Positions 1 to 11,272 of a DNA stretch of 41,363 nucleotides are shown piece after piece. Location: assembly GCA_030653505.1 (NCBI GenBank), contig JAURZK010000028.1:1-41363 (forward strand), written 5' to 3'. This stretch comes from Rubrivivax sp. (GTDB lineage: Bacteria; Pseudomonadota; Gammaproteobacteria; Burkholderiales; Burkholderiaceae_C). Position 1 is the first letter of the stretch, and each line of letters starts with the position of its first letter. The notes beneath the pieces are model-generated. The model did no database searches and had not been told where the DNA came from. It saw only the letters and a list, made by a program, of their open reading frames with translations. The translations under genes and the position numbers were made by a program.

Positions 1-1
1 C

Positions 2-1759
2 ACCGAGGCCGCCGTGCTGATGGTGGAGTCGGAAGCCGACCAGCTCAGCGAAGAGGTGATGCTGGGCGCCGTGGTCTTCGGCCACGACCAGGGCAAGATC
101 GCCATCGCCGCCATCAACGAACTGGTGCGCGACGCCGGCAAGCCGGCATGGGACTGGCAGGCGCCGGCGCGCGACGAAGCCTTCGTCTCCCGCATGGCGG
201 CCCTGGCCGAAGAGCCGCTGCGCGCGGCTTACCAGATCCGCAGCAAGCAGGCGCGCACACAGGCCTGCCGCCAGGTCTACGCCACGGTGGCCGAGACGCT
301 GAAGGCCGAGGGTTTTGCCTTCGATGCCAACAAGATCAACGACATGCTGTTCGAGATCGAGGCCCGCCTGGTGCGTGGCCAGATCCTGGCCGGTGAGCCG
401 CGCATCGACGGCCGCGACACGCGCACCGTGCGTGGCATCGAGATCCGCAACGGCGTGCTGCCGCGCACCCACGGCTCGTCGCTGTTCACGCGCGGTGAAA
501 CGCAGGCGCTGGTGGTGGCCACGCTGGGCACCGAGCGCGACGCGCAGCGCATCGACGCGTTGTCGGGTGACTTCACCGACAACTTCATGCTGCACTACAA
601 CATGCCGCCCTTCGCCACCGGAGAAGCCGGCCGCTTCGGCACGCCCAAGCGGCGCGAGGTCGGCCACGGCCGCCTTGCCAAGCGTGCGCTGCTGGCTGTG
701 CTGCCGAAGAAGGAAGACTTCCCCTACACGATCCGCATCGTCTCTGAAGTCACCGAGAGCAACGGCTCGTCTTCGATGGCCAGCGTCTGCGGCGGCTGCC
801 TGAGCATGCTCGACGCCGGTGTGCCGCTGAAGGCCCACGTGGCCGGCATCGCGATGGGCCTGATCAAGGAAGGCAACCGCTTCGCGGTGCTGACCGACAT
901 CCTGGGCGACGAGGATCACCTGGGCGACATGGACTTCAAGGTGGCGGGCACCAACGGCGGCATCACCGCGCTGCAGATGGACATCAAGATCCAGGGCATC
1001 ACCAAGGAAATCATGCAGGTCGCACTGGCGCAGGCCAAGGAAGCGCGCCTGCACATCCTGGCCAGGATGGTGGAAGCCGTCGGTGGCGCCAAGGCCGAGG
1101 TCAGCCCCTTCGCGCCGCGCCTGTACACGATGAAGATCAACCAGGAAAAGATCCGCGACGTCATCGGCAAGGGGGGCGCCACCATCCGTGCGCTGACCGA
1201 AGAGACGGGCTGCACCATCGACATCGGCGAAGACGGCACCATCACGGTGGCGTCGACCGACGCCGACAAGGCCGCATTCGCGCTCAAGCGCATCGCCGAG
1301 ATCACGGCGGATGCGGAAGTCGGCAAGGTCTACGAAGGCGCGGTCACCAAGATCCTCGACTTCGGCGCGCTCATCAACATCCTGCCGGGCAAGGACGGCC
1401 TGCTGCACATCAGCCAGATCGCACACCAGCGTGTCGAGCGGGTGGAAGACTTCCTCAAGGAGGGCCAGGTCGTGCAGGTGAAGGTGCTGGAGACCGACGA
1501 GAAGGGCCGCATCAAGCTCAGCATGAAGGCCCTGCTCGAGCGCCCCGAAGGCATGCCGGAAGAGCGTTTCGAGCCGCGCGGCGACCGTGGCGACCGTCCG
1601 CGCCGTGACCGCGACGACCGCCCGCCGCGCCGCGACCGCGAAGACCGCCCGCGCCGTGAAGCCGCGCCGGTGGACGGGGGTGTCGACAACGCCGCGCCGG
1701 TGGCGCAGCCGGTGGCCGAGCCCTCGGCCGCAGACCAGGCGCCGAAGCAGCCCGAGTGA
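2..1759 (+). CDS. pnp: Polynucleotide phosphorylase, 3' part (5' end outside window)
   Basis: PNPase degrades RNA 3'-to-5' by phosphorolysis and is a trimeric cytoplasmic exoribonuclease. The reading frame is already open at base 2 ([10 protein letters not shown]), so the first RNase PH core and the true start lie upstream; about 586 residues are present of a usual 700 or so. In order I see the end of PH domain 1, the helical linker, PH domain 2 ([17 protein letters not shown] near 470-520; [13 protein letters not shown] near 760-795), a KH domain with the GXXG loop IGKGG (near 1162-1176), an S1 domain (about 1320-1530), and an Arg/Asp-rich tail (about 1575-1660) ending in an Ala/Pro-rich segment. 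The next gene starts 20 bases after the stop. Identification is secure. Confidence 0.97.
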   Translation, partial: TEAAVLMVESEADQLSEEVMLGAVVFGHDQGKIAIAAINELVRDAGKPAWDWQAPARDEAFVSRMAALAEEPLRAAYQIRSKQARTQACRQVYATVAETLKAEGFAFDANKINDMLFEIEARLVRGQILAGEPRIDGRDTRTVRGIEIRNGVLPRTHGSSLFTRGETQALVVATLGTERDAQRIDALSGDFTDNFMLHYNMPPFATGEAGRFGTPKRREVGHGRLAKRALLAVLPKKEDFPYTIRIVSEVTESNGSSSMASVCGGCLSMLDAGVPLKAHVAGIAMGLIKEGNRFAVLTDILGDEDHLGDMDFKVAGTNGGITALQMDIKIQGITKEIMQVALAQAKEARLHILARMVEAVGGAKAEVSPFAPRLYTMKINQEKIRDVIGKGGATIRALTEETGCTIDIGEDGTITVASTDADKAAFALKRIAEITADAEVGKVYEGAVTKILDFGALINILPGKDGLLHISQIAHQRVERVEDFLKEGQVVQVKVLETDEKGRIKLSMKALLERPEGMPEERFEPRGDRGDRPRRDRDDRPPRRDREDRPRREAAPVDGGVDNAAPVAQPVAEPSAADQAPKQPE

Positions 1760-1779
1760 CGGTGCAAGCCGCGGCCCGC

Positions 1780-2778
1780 ATGCGTGCCATAGAGATCAAG
1801 GCCCCGGGCGGGCCCGAGGTGCTGGTGCCGTGTGAACGGCCCGTGCCCGTGCCGCGCCCAGGTGAGCTGCTGATCGCCGTGCAGGCGTCGGGCGTGAACC
1901 GCCCCGACGTGCTGCAGCGCAAGGGGCGGTATCCGATGCCGCCGGGGGTCAGTGACCTGCCCGGGCTGGAAGTGGCCGGCACGGTGGCCGGCGGTGCGCC
2001 GGACGACCTGGCCGCGGCCGGACTGGCCCTGGGCGATGCCGTCTGCGCCCTGGTGGCCGGCGGTGGTTATGCCGAGTTCTGCGTCGCACCGGCGGGCCAG
2101 TGCCTGCCCGTGCCGCAGGGCCTGAACATGGTGCAAGCCGCGAGCCTGCCCGAAACCTTCTTCACGGTGTGGCAGAACGTCTTCCACATCGCACGCCTGC
2201 AACCCGGCGAAACGCTGCTGGTGCAGGGCGGCAGCAGCGGCATCGGTGTCGCCGCCATCCAGATCGCCAAAGCGCTGGGTTCGCGGGTCATCGTCACCGC
2301 GGGCAGCGACGAGAAGTGCGCCGCCTGCGTGACCCTGGGCGCCGACCACGCCATCAACTACCGCACGCAGGACTTCGTCGCCGAGACGAAGCGCCTGACC
2401 GGCGGCAAGGGCGCCGACGTGGTGCTCGACATGGTGGCCGGCGACTACATCGGCCGTGAACTGGAATGTCTGGCCGACGACGGTCGCCTGGCGCTGATCG
2501 CGGTGCAGGGCGGCACGAAGAGCGCCATCGACGCCGGCCTGCTGCTACGCAAGCGGCTGGCCATCGTCGGCTCGACGCTGCGGCCGCGCAGCGTCGCCTA
2601 CAAAACCGTGCTGGCGCAGGCGCTGAGCGCGCAGGTCTGGCCGCTGCTGCAAAGTGGCGCCATCAAGCCCGTCATCCACCAGGTGTTCCCGGGCGCCAAG
2701 GCCGCCGAGGCACATGCGCTGATGGAATCGGGAACGCACGTGGGCAAGATCGTTCTCACCTGGGCTCAGGAGGCCTGA
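1780..2778 (+). CDS. NAD(P)H quinone oxidoreductase, PIG3 family
   Basis: A zinc-independent medium-chain dehydrogenase/reductase of 332 residues, expected to reduce quinones or reactive carbonyls with NAD(P)H in the cytoplasm. It begins [15 protein letters not shown], has the N-terminal GroES-like fold with [19 protein letters not shown], and a Rossmann nucleotide-binding loop [17 protein letters not shown] followed by LGADHAINY. The catalytic-zinc ligands of true alcohol dehydrogenases are absent. I chose ATG 1780 because it matches the usual family start; an in-frame GTG at 1756 overlaps the pnp stop and would add eight unconserved residues. Its end carries the ribosome-binding site of tpiA (AGGAGG at 2768-2773), so the two are cotranscribed. 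The physiological substrate cannot be told from sequence. Confidence 0.88.
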   Translation: MRAIEIKAPGGPEVLVPCERPVPVPRPGELLIAVQASGVNRPDVLQRKGRYPMPPGVSDLPGLEVAGTVAGGAPDDLAAAGLALGDAVCALVAGGGYAEFCVAPAGQCLPVPQGLNMVQAASLPETFFTVWQNVFHIARLQPGETLLVQGGSSGIGVAAIQIAKALGSRVIVTAGSDEKCAACVTLGADHAINYRTQDFVAETKRLTGGKGADVVLDMVAGDYIGRELECLADDGRLALIAVQGGTKSAIDAGLLLRKRLAIVGSTLRPRSVAYKTVLAQALSAQVWPLLQSGAIKPVIHQVFPGAKAAEAHALMESGTHVGKIVLTWAQEA

Positions 2779-2780
2779 AC

Positions 2781-3521
2781 ATGCGACGCAAACTCGTGGT
2801 GGGCAACTGGAAGATGCACGGCAGCCGGCCGGCCAACGCCGAACTGCTGGCGGCCTTGCTGGGCGGGCGGCCCTACACCGCCGACGTGGCCGTGTGCGTG
2901 CCCTTCGTGTTCCTGAGCGAAACGGCCGCGTCGCTGGCCGCCAGCGATCTGCGCTGGGGTGCGCAGGACGTGTCCTCGCACGAACAGGGCGCCTACACCG
3001 GCGAGGTGTCGGCGGGCATGCTGGCCGAGTGCGGCTGCCGCTACGCCATCGTCGGCCACAGCGAGCGCCGCGCCTACCATGCCGAAAGCGATCAGCTCGT
3101 GGCCGAAAAGGCCCAGGCCGCGCTGGCCCGCGGCGTGACGCCCGTGGTCTGCGTCGGCGAGACGCTGGCCGAGCGCGAGGCCGGCCAGACCGAAGCAGTG
3201 GTCAAGCGCCAGCTCTCGGCCGTCATCCACCAGCTGGCGCATTGCGCGGCCGAGATGGTGGTGGCCTACGAACCCGTGTGGGCCATCGGCACCGGGCGCA
3301 CCGCCAGCCCAGAACAGGCGCAGGCCGTGCACGCCGTCCTGCGCGCCCAGTTGCAGGCCGCCACGGGCCGCGCCGAGACCATGAAGATCCTCTACGGCGG
3401 CAGCGTCAAGGCCGACAACGCAGCCACCCTCTTCGCGCAGCCCGACATCGACGGCGGGCTCATCGGCGGGGCGGCCTTGAAGGCCGCCGACTTCATCGCC
3501 ATCTGCCGCGCGGCACATTGA
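2781..3521 (+). CDS. tpiA: Triosephosphate isomerase
   Basis: Interconverts dihydroxyacetone phosphate and glyceraldehyde 3-phosphate in glycolysis and gluconeogenesis. The 246-residue product has the normal TIM-barrel length. Catalytic residues are all present: Lys11 in GNWKMHG, the electrophile His93 in IVGHSERR, and the base Glu164 in [11 protein letters not shown] on loop 6. The phosphate-binding segments ILYGGSVK and GGLIGGAAL are also intact. The ATG lies seven bases after a perfect AGGAGG inside the end of the preceding gene, two bases beyond that gene's stop, which fixes the start and indicates translational coupling. secG follows 25 bases later, as in other Burkholderiales. Confidence 0.97.
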   Translation: MRRKLVVGNWKMHGSRPANAELLAALLGGRPYTADVAVCVPFVFLSETAASLAASDLRWGAQDVSSHEQGAYTGEVSAGMLAECGCRYAIVGHSERRAYHAESDQLVAEKAQAALARGVTPVVCVGETLAEREAGQTEAVVKRQLSAVIHQLAHCAAEMVVAYEPVWAIGTGRTASPEQAQAVHAVLRAQLQAATGRAETMKILYGGSVKADNAATLFAQPDIDGGLIGGAALKAADFIAICRAAH

Positions 3522-3546
3522 TCCGTTTCCTGGAGCTATACCCATC

Positions 3547-3945
3547 ATGCAATTCTGGATGACCCTGACCCTGGCGGTGCAGATCCTGTCGGCGCTGACG
3601 ATGATCGGCCTCGTGCTGATCCAGCACGGCAAGGGCGCCGACATGGGCGCCTCGTTCGGCAGTGGTGCCTCGGGCAGCCTGTTCGGCGCCACCGGCAGCG
3701 CCAACTTCCTGTCGCGATCCACCGCCGCGCTGGCCACCGTGTTTTTCGTCTGCACGCTGGCGCTGGCCTACATGGGCAGCACCACCAGCACGCGCCCCGC
3801 GGCCACCGGCAGCAGCGTGCTCGACCGGCCCACGGATGGGGCCAGCGCGCCCGCGACGGGCGCCATTCCGGCCGCCGCGCCCGGGGCCATTCCGACCCCG
3901 TCGACGCCGGTGCCGGCAGCACCCGAAGCCGCGGCGTCGAAGTAG
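3547..3945 (+). CDS. secG: Preprotein translocase subunit SecG
   Basis: Small accessory subunit of the SecYEG channel that stimulates SecA-driven protein export. The 132-residue protein has two membrane spans (about residues 5-24 and 54-76) separated by the conserved cytoplasmic loop HGKGADMGASFGSGASGSLFG, the family hallmark. A C-terminal Ala/Pro/Thr-rich tail of about 50 residues goes beyond the compact E. coli form; such tails are common in betaproteobacterial SecG. GGAG at 3531-3534 serves as a somewhat distant ribosome-binding site. An intrinsic terminator follows directly, so this ends the pnp-tpiA-secG transcription unit. Confidence 0.95.
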   Translation: MQFWMTLTLAVQILSALTMIGLVLIQHGKGADMGASFGSGASGSLFGATGSANFLSRSTAALATVFFVCTLALAYMGSTTSTRPAATGSSVLDRPTDGASAPATGAIPAAAPGAIPTPSTPVPAAPEAAASK

Positions 3946-3951
3946 GCCAGC

Positions 3952-3973
3952 CGGGGCGGAAGCCCCGTCTTTT
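3952..3973 (+). terminator. Rho-independent terminator after secG
   Basis: A perfect six-base-pair GC stem (CGGGGC at 3952-3957 with GCCCCG at 3962-3967) closes a GGAA tetraloop and runs directly into TCTTTT. It begins seven bases after the secG stop and is the clearest intrinsic terminator in the window. Confidence 0.85.
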
Positions 3974-3978
3974 GCGGC

Positions 3979-3984
3979 TAGAAT
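3979..3984 (+). promoter_or_regulatory. Possible -10 element for the tRNA-Leu gene
   Basis: TAGAAT in the context GGCTAGAATTCC, just after the secG terminator and 68 bases before the tRNA 5' end. No good TTGACA-like -35 is visible at 16-18 bp spacing, so this is a weak call based on position and -10 similarity. Confidence 0.3.
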
Positions 3985-4052
3985 TCCGCGCTGTTCGGTG
4001 AGCGACCTGCCTCACGCGCACCAAGCAGAACAGCACGGAATTTTTGCGTCTT

Positions 4053-4137
4053 GCCGACGTGGTGAAATTGGTAGACACGCTATCTTGAGGGGGTAGTGGC
4101 GAAAGCTGTGCGAGTTCGAGTCTCGCCGTCGGCACCA
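4053..4137 (+). tRNA. tRNA-Leu, anticodon GAG
   Basis: An 85-nucleotide class II tRNA. The acceptor stem pairs GCCGACG (4053-4059) with CGTCGGC (4127-4133), followed by discriminator A and an encoded CCA at 4135-4137. The anticodon stem CTATC/GGTAG closes the loop TTGAGGG with anticodon GAG at 4087-4089, reading CUC and CUU leucine codons. A long variable arm and a T arm (GCGAG, loop TTCGAGT, CTCGC) complete the cloverleaf. Its place between secG and nuoA is conserved in related genomes. Confidence 0.97.
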
Positions 4138-4234
4138 AGGTTTTCGAGAGCGGCTGTCCCGTGGTCTTGCCTCAGCTGCCACCGGGCAGTGTCCCCGCCG
4201 CAGCGATGCGCCGCTCAAAGGCAGATCGAACCCA

Positions 4235-4284
4235 GGCGCGCCCGAATCCGCTGCAAAGGCAGCGGCCGCGAGGCGCGCTTTTTT
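4235..4284 (+). terminator. Nested hairpin with T6 tract between tRNA-Leu and nuoA (terminator or attenuator)
   Basis: An outer helix can form between GCGCGC at 4236-4241 and GCGCGC at 4273-4278, the latter abutting TTTTTT at 4279-4284. Inside lies a perfect seven-base-pair hairpin, CCGCTGC (4248-4254), loop AAAG, GCAGCGG (4259-4265). The T tract sits immediately after the outer helix, as in an intrinsic terminator. Only 37 bases separate it from the nuoA start codon, so nuo transcripts starting upstream must pass through it. The rest of 4138-4321 shows no convincing promoter or open frame. Confidence 0.5.
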
Positions 4285-4321
4285 GCGGCCTGAAGGCACC
4301 TGACAGAGGACTGACGAAGCC

Positions 4322-4681
4322 ATGGACCTGCAACCCTACCTGCCCGTGATCCTGTTCATCCTGGTGGGCATCGCGGTCGGCGTGGCGCCGCAGCTGCTGG
4401 GTTTCGTCTTTGGCCCCAACCGCCCCGACGTCGAGAAGAACAGCCCCTACGAATGCGGCTTCGAGGCCTTCGAGGACGCGCGCATGAAGTTCGACGTGCG
4501 TTATTACCTCGTGGCCATCCTCTTCATCCTCTTCGACCTCGAGATCGCCTTCCTGTTTCCGTGGGCCGTGGCACTGCGTGAAATTGGGCCGTCAGGCTTC
4601 TGGGCCATGATGGTCTTCCTCACCATCCTGGTCGTCGGCTTCGTCTACGAGTGGAAGAAGGGTGCACTCGATTGGGAATGA
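4322..4681 (+). CDS. nuoA: NADH-quinone oxidoreductase subunit A
   Basis: Membrane-arm subunit of complex I, near the junction with the peripheral arm and the quinone site. The 119 residues contain three predicted spans (about 6-28, 60-82 and 90-112). The conserved cytoplasmic loop carries the [20 protein letters not shown] motif with the invariant Cys and acidic residues, followed by [15 protein letters not shown]. Length is normal. It opens a 14-gene operon; nuoB follows after 39 bases with GGGAG as ribosome-binding site. Confidence 0.96.
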   Translation: MDLQPYLPVILFILVGIAVGVAPQLLGFVFGPNRPDVEKNSPYECGFEAFEDARMKFDVRYYLVAILFILFDLEIAFLFPWAVALREIGPSGFWAMMVFLTILVVGFVYEWKKGALDWE

Positions 4682-4720
4682 ACATGGTCTTCGCCGTCAG
4701 CCACCGGGAGCAGTAAAGAC

Positions 4721-5197
<477 letters not shown>

Positions 5198-5209
5198 GGG
5201 GCCAGACCG

Positions 5210-5812
5210 ATGACGCAGAAACTCGATACCCTGCAAACGGCACTGAATGCCGTGCTGGGTGAAACGCTGAAGACGCTCGTGCGCGACCGTGGCGAGATCA
5301 CGATCACCGTGGCTGCCGCGCAGTACACGGCTGCAATGCAGACGCTGCGCGACGACCCGGCGCTGAAGTTCGAGCAACTCATCGACCTGTGCGGTGTCGA
5401 CTGGTCCGACTACCGCAACCAGCAGTGGGATGGGCAGCGCTATGGCGTCGTCGTGCACCTGCTGTCGATCACGCACAACTGGCGTGTGCGCGTGAAGGTC
5501 TTCGCGCCCGACGACGACCTGCCCGCGGTGGCGTCGGTCACCGAACTCTGGGCCTCGGCCAACTGGTTCGAGCGCGAGGCCTTCGACCTCTTCGGCATCA
5601 TCTTCGAAGGCCACACCGACCTGCGCCGCATCCTCACCGACTACGGTTTCATCGGTCACCCGATGCGCAAGGACTTCCCGGTCACCGGACATGTCGAGAT
5701 GCGCTACGACGCCGAGAAGAAACGCGTGATCTACCAGCCGGTGAGCATCGAGCCGCGCGAGGTGGTGCCACGCGTGGTGCGCGAAGACCACTACGGCGGC
5801 ATGACGCACTGA
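5210..5812 (+). CDS. nuoC: NADH-quinone oxidoreductase subunit C
   Basis: The 30 kDa-type peripheral subunit that packs against NuoD and helps form the connecting module. The 200-residue protein contains the family signature [16 protein letters not shown] and the end motif [15 protein letters not shown]. It carries no cofactor. It is a separate gene here, unlike the NuoCD fusion of E. coli, in line with other betaproteobacteria. The start ATG lies 12 bases after nuoB; nuoD follows after 17 bases. Confidence 0.95.
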   Translation: MTQKLDTLQTALNAVLGETLKTLVRDRGEITITVAAAQYTAAMQTLRDDPALKFEQLIDLCGVDWSDYRNQQWDGQRYGVVVHLLSITHNWRVRVKVFAPDDDLPAVASVTELWASANWFEREAFDLFGIIFEGHTDLRRILTDYGFIGHPMRKDFPVTGHVEMRYDAEKKRVIYQPVSIEPREVVPRVVREDHYGGMTH

Positions 5813-5829
5813 ACGGCACCTGACGCGCC

Positions 5830-7083
5830 ATGGCAGAGATCAAGAACTACACCCTGAACTTCGGGCCCCAGCACCCGGCCGCACATGGCGTGCTGCGACT
5901 GGTGCTGGAACTCGACGGCGAAGTCATCCAGCGCGCCGACCCGCACATCGGCCTGCTGCACCGCGCGACGGAGAAACTGGCCGAGACCAAGACCTACATC
6001 CAGGCGCTGCCCTACATGGACCGGCTGGACTACGTCTCGATGATGTGCAACGAGCACGCCTACTGCCTGGCTATCGAAAGGCTGGCCGGCATCGAGGTGC
6101 CCGAGCGCGCGCAGTACATCCGCGTCATGTTCAGCGAACTCACGCGGTTGCTGAACCACCTGTTGTGGCTGGGCGCGCACGGGCTGGACTGTGGTGCGAT
6201 GAACATCCTCATCTACTGCTTCCGTGAGCGCGAGGACATCTTCGACATGTACGAGGCGGTGAGTGGCGCGCGCATGCACGCGGCCTACTTCCGCCCGGGC
6301 GGTGTCTACCGCGACCTGCCGGATTCGATGCCGCAGTACCAGGTCAGCCGCATCAAGAATCAGAAGGCCATCACGGCGTTGAATCAGAACCGGCAGGGCA
6401 GCCTGCTCGACTTCATCGACGACTTCTGCACCCGCTTCCCGAAAAACGTCGACGACTACGAGACGCTGCTCACGGACAACCGCATCTGGAAGCAGCGCAC
6501 CGTGGGCGTGGGTGTCGTCAGCCCCGAGCGTGCGCTGAACCTGGGCTTCACCGGCCCCATGCTGCGCGGCAGCGGCATCGCCTGGGACCTGCGCAAGAAG
6601 CAGCCCTACGATGTCTACGACCGCATGGACTTCGACGTGCCGGTGGGCGTCAACGGCGACACCTACGACCGCTACCTGGTGCGCATCGAAGAGATGCGCC
6701 AGAGCAACCGCATCGTGCAGCAGTGCGTGCAGTGGCTGCGCGCGAACGCCGGCCCGGTGATCACCGGCAACCACAAGGTGGCGCCGCCGCACCGTGTCGA
6801 CATGAAGTCGAACATGGAAGAGCTGATCCACCACTTCAAGCTCTTCACCGAAGGCATGCACGTGCCCGAGGGCGAGGCCTACGCCGCCGTCGAGCACCCC
6901 AAGGGCGAGTTCGGCATCTACCTGGTGAGCGACGGCGCCAACAAACCCTACCGGCTGAAGATCCGCGCCCCCGGCTTCCCGCACCTGGCGGCGCTGGACG
7001 AGATGGCGCGCGGGCACATGATCGCCGACGCGGTGGCCATCATCGGCACCATGGACATCGTGTTTGGCGAGATCGACCGATGA
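5830..7083 (+). CDS. nuoD: NADH-quinone oxidoreductase subunit D
   Basis: The 49 kDa-type subunit that forms most of the ubiquinone-binding cavity together with NuoB. The 417-residue protein begins with the [19 protein letters not shown] signature containing the quinone-headgroup His, followed by the conserved [12 protein letters not shown] and [11 protein letters not shown] (quinone-site Tyr). It is homologous to the large subunit of NiFe hydrogenases but lacks the nickel-ligand cysteines, as expected. Its TGA overlaps the nuoE start as ATGA at 7080-7083. Confidence 0.97.
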   Translation: MAEIKNYTLNFGPQHPAAHGVLRLVLELDGEVIQRADPHIGLLHRATEKLAETKTYIQALPYMDRLDYVSMMCNEHAYCLAIERLAGIEVPERAQYIRVMFSELTRLLNHLLWLGAHGLDCGAMNILIYCFREREDIFDMYEAVSGARMHAAYFRPGGVYRDLPDSMPQYQVSRIKNQKAITALNQNRQGSLLDFIDDFCTRFPKNVDDYETLLTDNRIWKQRTVGVGVVSPERALNLGFTGPMLRGSGIAWDLRKKQPYDVYDRMDFDVPVGVNGDTYDRYLVRIEEMRQSNRIVQQCVQWLRANAGPVITGNHKVAPPHRVDMKSNMEELIHHFKLFTEGMHVPEGEAYAAVEHPKGEFGIYLVSDGANKPYRLKIRAPGFPHLAALDEMARGHMIADAVAIIGTMDIVFGEIDR

Positions 7084-7598
7084 TGCAGTTCACACCATCC
7101 ACGCTGGCCCGCTTCGCGAAGGAAGTGGCCAAGTACCCCGTCGAGCAAAAGCAGAGCGCGGTGATGGCCTGCCTGGCCATCGTGCAGCACGAGCAGGGCC
7201 ATGTCTCGCCCGAGGCCGAGACCTCCATCGCGGCTTACCTCGGCATGCCGGCGATCGCGGTGCACGAGGTCACCACCTTCTACAACATGTACAACCAGCA
7301 ACCGCTGGGCAAGTACAAGCTCAACGTCTGCACCAACCTGCCTTGTGCACTGCGCGACGGCGACAAGGCGCTGGACCATGTCTGTCGGAAGCTGGGTGTC
7401 GAGCCCTACGGCACCACCGCCGACGGCGTGTTCACCGTGCAGCCCAGCGAATGCCTGGGCGCCTGCGCCGACGCGCCTGTGATGCTGGTCAACGACCGCC
7501 AGATGCTCAGCTTCATGTCGAACGAGCGGCTCGATGAACTGCTGGCGCTGCTGAAGATGGACGCAAACAGCATCCCCGCGGGCGAGGGGCAGACATGA
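7080..7598 (+). CDS. nuoE: NADH-quinone oxidoreductase subunit E
   Basis: The 24 kDa-type thioredoxin-fold subunit of the NADH-dehydrogenase module, carrying binuclear cluster N1a. With the start at 7080 (172 residues) the four ligands are Cys84 and Cys89 ([13 protein letters not shown]) and Cys125 and Cys129 ([12 protein letters not shown]). The conserved [11 protein letters not shown] segment precedes them. Two consecutive ATG codons (7080 and 7083) are possible starts; the first overlaps the nuoD stop. The gene ends in an ATGA overlap with nuoF. Confidence 0.96.
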   Translation: MMQFTPSTLARFAKEVAKYPVEQKQSAVMACLAIVQHEQGHVSPEAETSIAAYLGMPAIAVHEVTTFYNMYNQQPLGKYKLNVCTNLPCALRDGDKALDHVCRKLGVEPYGTTADGVFTVQPSECLGACADAPVMLVNDRQMLSFMSNERLDELLALLKMDANSIPAGEGQT

Positions 7599-8938
7599 CG
7601 CTCGATCTGTCGCGGTTCCAGGCCAAGGGCACGGAAACCTGCTTCCACGACCGCCACCTCGGCGCGCAGATCGTCGCCGGGCTGAACGGCAGCAACTGGC
7701 GCCTGGCCGATTACGTGGCCCGCGGCGGCTACAGCGCACTGCGCAAGATCTTGGGCGTGGATGGTGGCGAGGGCATGACGCAGGACCAGGTCATCGCCGA
7801 GGTCAAGCTCAGCGCCTTGCGCGGCCGCGGCGGTGCGGGCTTCCCCACCGGCCTGAAGTGGAGCTTCATGCCGCGCATGTTCCCGGGGCCGAAGTACCTG
7901 GTGTGCAACAGCGACGAGGGTGAACCGGGCACCTGCAAGGACCGCGACATCCTGGCCTACAACCCGCACATCGTCATCGAGGGCATGGCGATTGCGGCCT
8001 ACGCGATGGGCGTGAAGACGGGCTACAACTACATCCACGGCGAGATCTTCGAGGTCTACGAACGCTTCGAAGCCGCACTGGACGAAGCGCGCGCCGCCGG
8101 CTTCCTTGGCGACAACATCCAGGGCAGCCCCTTCAGCTTCCAACTGCACGCCTTCCACGGTTTCGGCGCCTACATCTGCGGTGAAGAGACGGCGCTGCTC
8201 GAAAGCCTGGAAGGCAAGAAGGGCCAACCGCGATTCAAGCCCCCTTTCCCGGCCAGCTTCGGGGTCTACGGCAAGCCGACGACGATCAACAACACCGAGA
8301 CCTTCGCCGCGGTGCCGTGGATCATCAACAACGGCGGCCAGGCCTACCTGGAATGCGGCAAGCCGAACAACGGCGGCACCAAGATTTTCAGCGTCGTCGG
8401 CGACGTCAACCAGCCCGGCAACTTCGAGGTGCCTCTGGGCACGCCCTTCGCGAAGCTGCTGGAACTGGCCGGCGGCGTGAAGGGCGGGGCGCTGAAGGCG
8501 GTGATCCCGGGCGGCTCGTCGGCCCCCGTGCTGCCGGCCAAGACGATGATGGACATCACGATGGACTACGACGCCATCGCCAAGGCCGGATCGATGTTGG
8601 GGTCTGGCGCCGTCATCGTGATGAACGAGCACCGATGCATGGTGAAGAGCCTGCTGCGCCTGAGCTACTTCTACCAGCACGAGAGCTGCGGCCAGTGCAC
8701 ACCCTGCCGCGAAGGCACGGGCTGGCTGTGGCGTGTCATCCACCGCATCGAACACGGCCAGGGCCGCGCCGACGACCTGGCGCTGCTCGACTCGGTGGCG
8801 CACAACATCAAGGGCCGCACCATCTGCGCCCTGGGCGACGCCGCCGCGATGCCGGTCGAAGGCATGCTGAAGCACTTCCGCGACGAGTTCGTACACCACA
8901 TCGAACACAAGACCTGCATGGTCGCGCAGACCGTCTGA
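7595..8938 (+). CDS. nuoF: NADH-quinone oxidoreductase subunit F
   Basis: The 51 kDa-type catalytic subunit that binds NADH and FMN and holds cluster N3; electrons enter complex I here. The 447 residues show the glycine-rich flavin/NADH region [13 protein letters not shown] and [15 protein letters not shown], a central SLBB domain, and N3 ligands Cys365, Cys368 and Cys371 ([14 protein letters not shown]) plus Cys411 (TICALGDAA). The ribosome-binding site GAGGGG is at 7584-7589 inside nuoE, and the start overlaps the nuoE stop (ATGA). Confidence 0.97.
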   Translation: MTLDLSRFQAKGTETCFHDRHLGAQIVAGLNGSNWRLADYVARGGYSALRKILGVDGGEGMTQDQVIAEVKLSALRGRGGAGFPTGLKWSFMPRMFPGPKYLVCNSDEGEPGTCKDRDILAYNPHIVIEGMAIAAYAMGVKTGYNYIHGEIFEVYERFEAALDEARAAGFLGDNIQGSPFSFQLHAFHGFGAYICGEETALLESLEGKKGQPRFKPPFPASFGVYGKPTTINNTETFAAVPWIINNGGQAYLECGKPNNGGTKIFSVVGDVNQPGNFEVPLGTPFAKLLELAGGVKGGALKAVIPGGSSAPVLPAKTMMDITMDYDAIAKAGSMLGSGAVIVMNEHRCMVKSLLRLSYFYQHESCGQCTPCREGTGWLWRVIHRIEHGQGRADDLALLDSVAHNIKGRTICALGDAAAMPVEGMLKHFRDEFVHHIEHKTCMVAQTV

Positions 8939-8942
8939 GACC

Positions 8943-11267
8943 ATGGCCGAACTGAACATCGACGGCAAGACAGTCACCGTGCCCGACGGCAGCATGGTGA
9001 TGCACGCCGCGGACGCCGCAGGCACCTACATCCCGCACTTCTGCTATCACAAGAAGCTGTCCATCGCGGCCAACTGCCGCATGTGCCTGGTCGACATCGA
9101 GAAGATGCCCAAGCCCATGCCTGCCTGCGCGACGCCGGTAACCAACGGCATGATCGTGCGCACCAAGAGCGACAAGGCCGTGAAGGCGCAGCAGTCGGTG
9201 ATGGAGTTCCTGCTCATCAACCATCCGCTGGACTGCCCCATCTGCGACCAGGGCGGTGAATGCCAGCTGCAGGACCTGGCCATGGGCTACGGCGCCAGCG
9301 CCAGCCGCTATGCAGAAGAGAAGCGCGTCGTCTTCCACAAGGACGTCGGCCCGCTCATCAGCATGGAAGGCATGAGCCGCTGCATCCACTGCACGCGCTG
9401 CGTACGTTTTGGCCAGGAAGTCGCCGGCGTGATGGAACTCGGCATGATCCACCGCGGCGAACACAGCGAGATCACCACCGTCGACGGCGCCACGGTGGAC
9501 AGCGAACTGTCGGGCAACATGATCGACATCTGCCCGGTGGGTGCGCTGCTCAGCAAACCCTTCCGCTACACCGCGCGGACCTGGGAACTCAGCCGCCGGA
9601 AGTCCGTTTCGCCGCACGACAGCACCGGCACCAACCTCGTCGTTCAGGTCAAGTCGGGCAAGGTGATGCGCGTGGTGCCGCTGGAGAACGAAGGCGTCAA
9701 CGAATGCTGGATCGCCGACCGCGACCGTTTCAGCTACGAGGCGCTGAACGGCGATTCGCGGCTGACAACGCCGATGATCAAGCAGGGCGGTGCCTGGCAG
9801 GCCGTCGACTGGAACACCGCCCTGGGCTACGTCGCCGACGGCCTGAAGCGCGTGAAGGCCGAATTCGGCGCCGGCGGTATCGGTGCGCTGGGCCATGTCT
9901 CTTCGACCGCTGAAGAGCTGCACCTGCTGGCCAAGCTGATGCGCGGCCTGGGCAGCGAGAACATCGACCACCGCCTGCGCCACGCCGACTTCACGGCCGC
10001 GCCTGCCGGTCACGCGCGCTGGCTGGGCACGTCCATCGCGTCGCTGGCGACGCTCGACCGCGCCTTCGTCATCGGCAGTTTCCTGCGCAAGGACCACCCG
10101 CTGTTTGCGCAGCGCCTGCGCCAGGCCGCACGCCACGGCGCGCAGGTCAGCAGCCTGCACGCCGTGCACGACGACTGGGCGCTGCCGGTGGCGCACACGC
10201 TGACGGCTGCGCCTTCGCAGTGGCTGCAGCAGCTGGCCGACGTGGCCGCGGCCATCGCGAAGTTGCAGGGCGTGCCGGCGCCGCTGCCCGCAGACCCGGG
10301 TACGCCTGCGCAGGCCGTCGCCGCGTCGCTGCTCTCGGGTGAACGCAAGGCGGTGCTGCTGGGCAACGGCGCAGCGCAGCATCCGCAGGCTTCGGCGCTG
10401 CTGGCGCTGGCCGGCTGGATCGCCGACCAGACCGGTGCCAGCGTCGGCTACCTGGGCGACGGTGCCAACGCCGTCGGTGCGCAGCTCGTCGGCGCGATGC
10501 CCGGCCCCGGCGGCCTGGACGCGGGCCAGATGCTGAGCCAGCCGATGAAGGCGTTGCTGCTGCTGAACACCGAACCCGTGCTCGACGCCGTCGACGCCGC
10601 CGCCGCGCGCAAGGCGCTCGCGGCTTCTGGACTGGTCGTCGGCCTCACCGCCTTCAAGGACACGATGGCCGACGTGGCCGACGTGCTGCTGCCCATCGCA
10701 CCCTTCACCGAAACGGCAGGCTGCTTCGTCAACGCCGAAGGCCGGCTGCAGAGCTTCCACGGCGTCGTCAAGCCCGCAGGCGAAACACGCCCGGGCTGGA
10801 AGGTGCTGCGTGTGCTGGGCAACTTGCTGGGCTTGCCCGGTTTCGAGCACGAGACCGCCGAGGACGTGCGCGCCGAGGCGCTGGGTGACCCCACCACGAT
10901 CCTCCAGCGCCTGGACAACGGCGCGGCAATGGCCGACGCATCGTCGCTGGCCGTGCCGACCCACGGCCTGCAACGCCTGTCAGACGTGCCCGTCTACTGC
11001 AGCGACGCCACCGTGCGCCGCGCCGTCTCGCTGCAGCTCACCGCCGACGCGAAGGGCCCTGTCGCCGGCCTGCCCACGGCGCTGTGGCAGCAGCTGGGTC
11101 TGCAGCCGGGCGCCCGCGTGCGCGTGACGCAGGGCGAGGGCAGTGCCACGCTGGCGGCGCGTGAAGACACCAGCCTGGCCGAAGGCACGGTGCGCGTCGC
11201 CGCCGGCCACCAGGGCACCGGCACCTTGGGTGCGATGTTCGGCGCCGTCACCGTGGAAAGGGCCTGA
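8943..11267 (+). CDS. nuoG: NADH-quinone oxidoreductase subunit G
   Basis: The 75 kDa-type subunit that wires electrons from the NADH module to the quinone module. The 774-residue protein begins with a ferredoxin domain: N1b ligands Cys34, Cys45, Cys48 and Cys62; N5 ligands His94, Cys98, Cys101 and Cys107 ([14 protein letters not shown]); N4 ligands Cys147, Cys150, Cys153 and Cys197 ([17 protein letters not shown]). The Cys motif of the extra N7 cluster seen in E. coli and Thermus is replaced by [11 protein letters not shown], so this is an N7-less form. The C-terminal two thirds are a degenerate molybdopterin-oxidoreductase fold. The start is four bases after nuoF. Confidence 0.96.
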   Translation: MAELNIDGKTVTVPDGSMVMHAADAAGTYIPHFCYHKKLSIAANCRMCLVDIEKMPKPMPACATPVTNGMIVRTKSDKAVKAQQSVMEFLLINHPLDCPICDQGGECQLQDLAMGYGASASRYAEEKRVVFHKDVGPLISMEGMSRCIHCTRCVRFGQEVAGVMELGMIHRGEHSEITTVDGATVDSELSGNMIDICPVGALLSKPFRYTARTWELSRRKSVSPHDSTGTNLVVQVKSGKVMRVVPLENEGVNECWIADRDRFSYEALNGDSRLTTPMIKQGGAWQAVDWNTALGYVADGLKRVKAEFGAGGIGALGHVSSTAEELHLLAKLMRGLGSENIDHRLRHADFTAAPAGHARWLGTSIASLATLDRAFVIGSFLRKDHPLFAQRLRQAARHGAQVSSLHAVHDDWALPVAHTLTAAPSQWLQQLADVAAAIAKLQGVPAPLPADPGTPAQAVAASLLSGERKAVLLGNGAAQHPQASALLALAGWIADQTGASVGYLGDGANAVGAQLVGAMPGPGGLDAGQMLSQPMKALLLLNTEPVLDAVDAAAARKALAASGLVVGLTAFKDTMADVADVLLPIAPFTETAGCFVNAEGRLQSFHGVVKPAGETRPGWKVLRVLGNLLGLPGFEHETAEDVRAEALGDPTTILQRLDNGAAMADASSLAVPTHGLQRLSDVPVYCSDATVRRAVSLQLTADAKGPVAGLPTALWQQLGLQPGARVRVTQGEGSATLAAREDTSLAEGTVRVAAGHQGTGTLGAMFGAVTVERA

Positions 11268-11272
11268 ACGCC

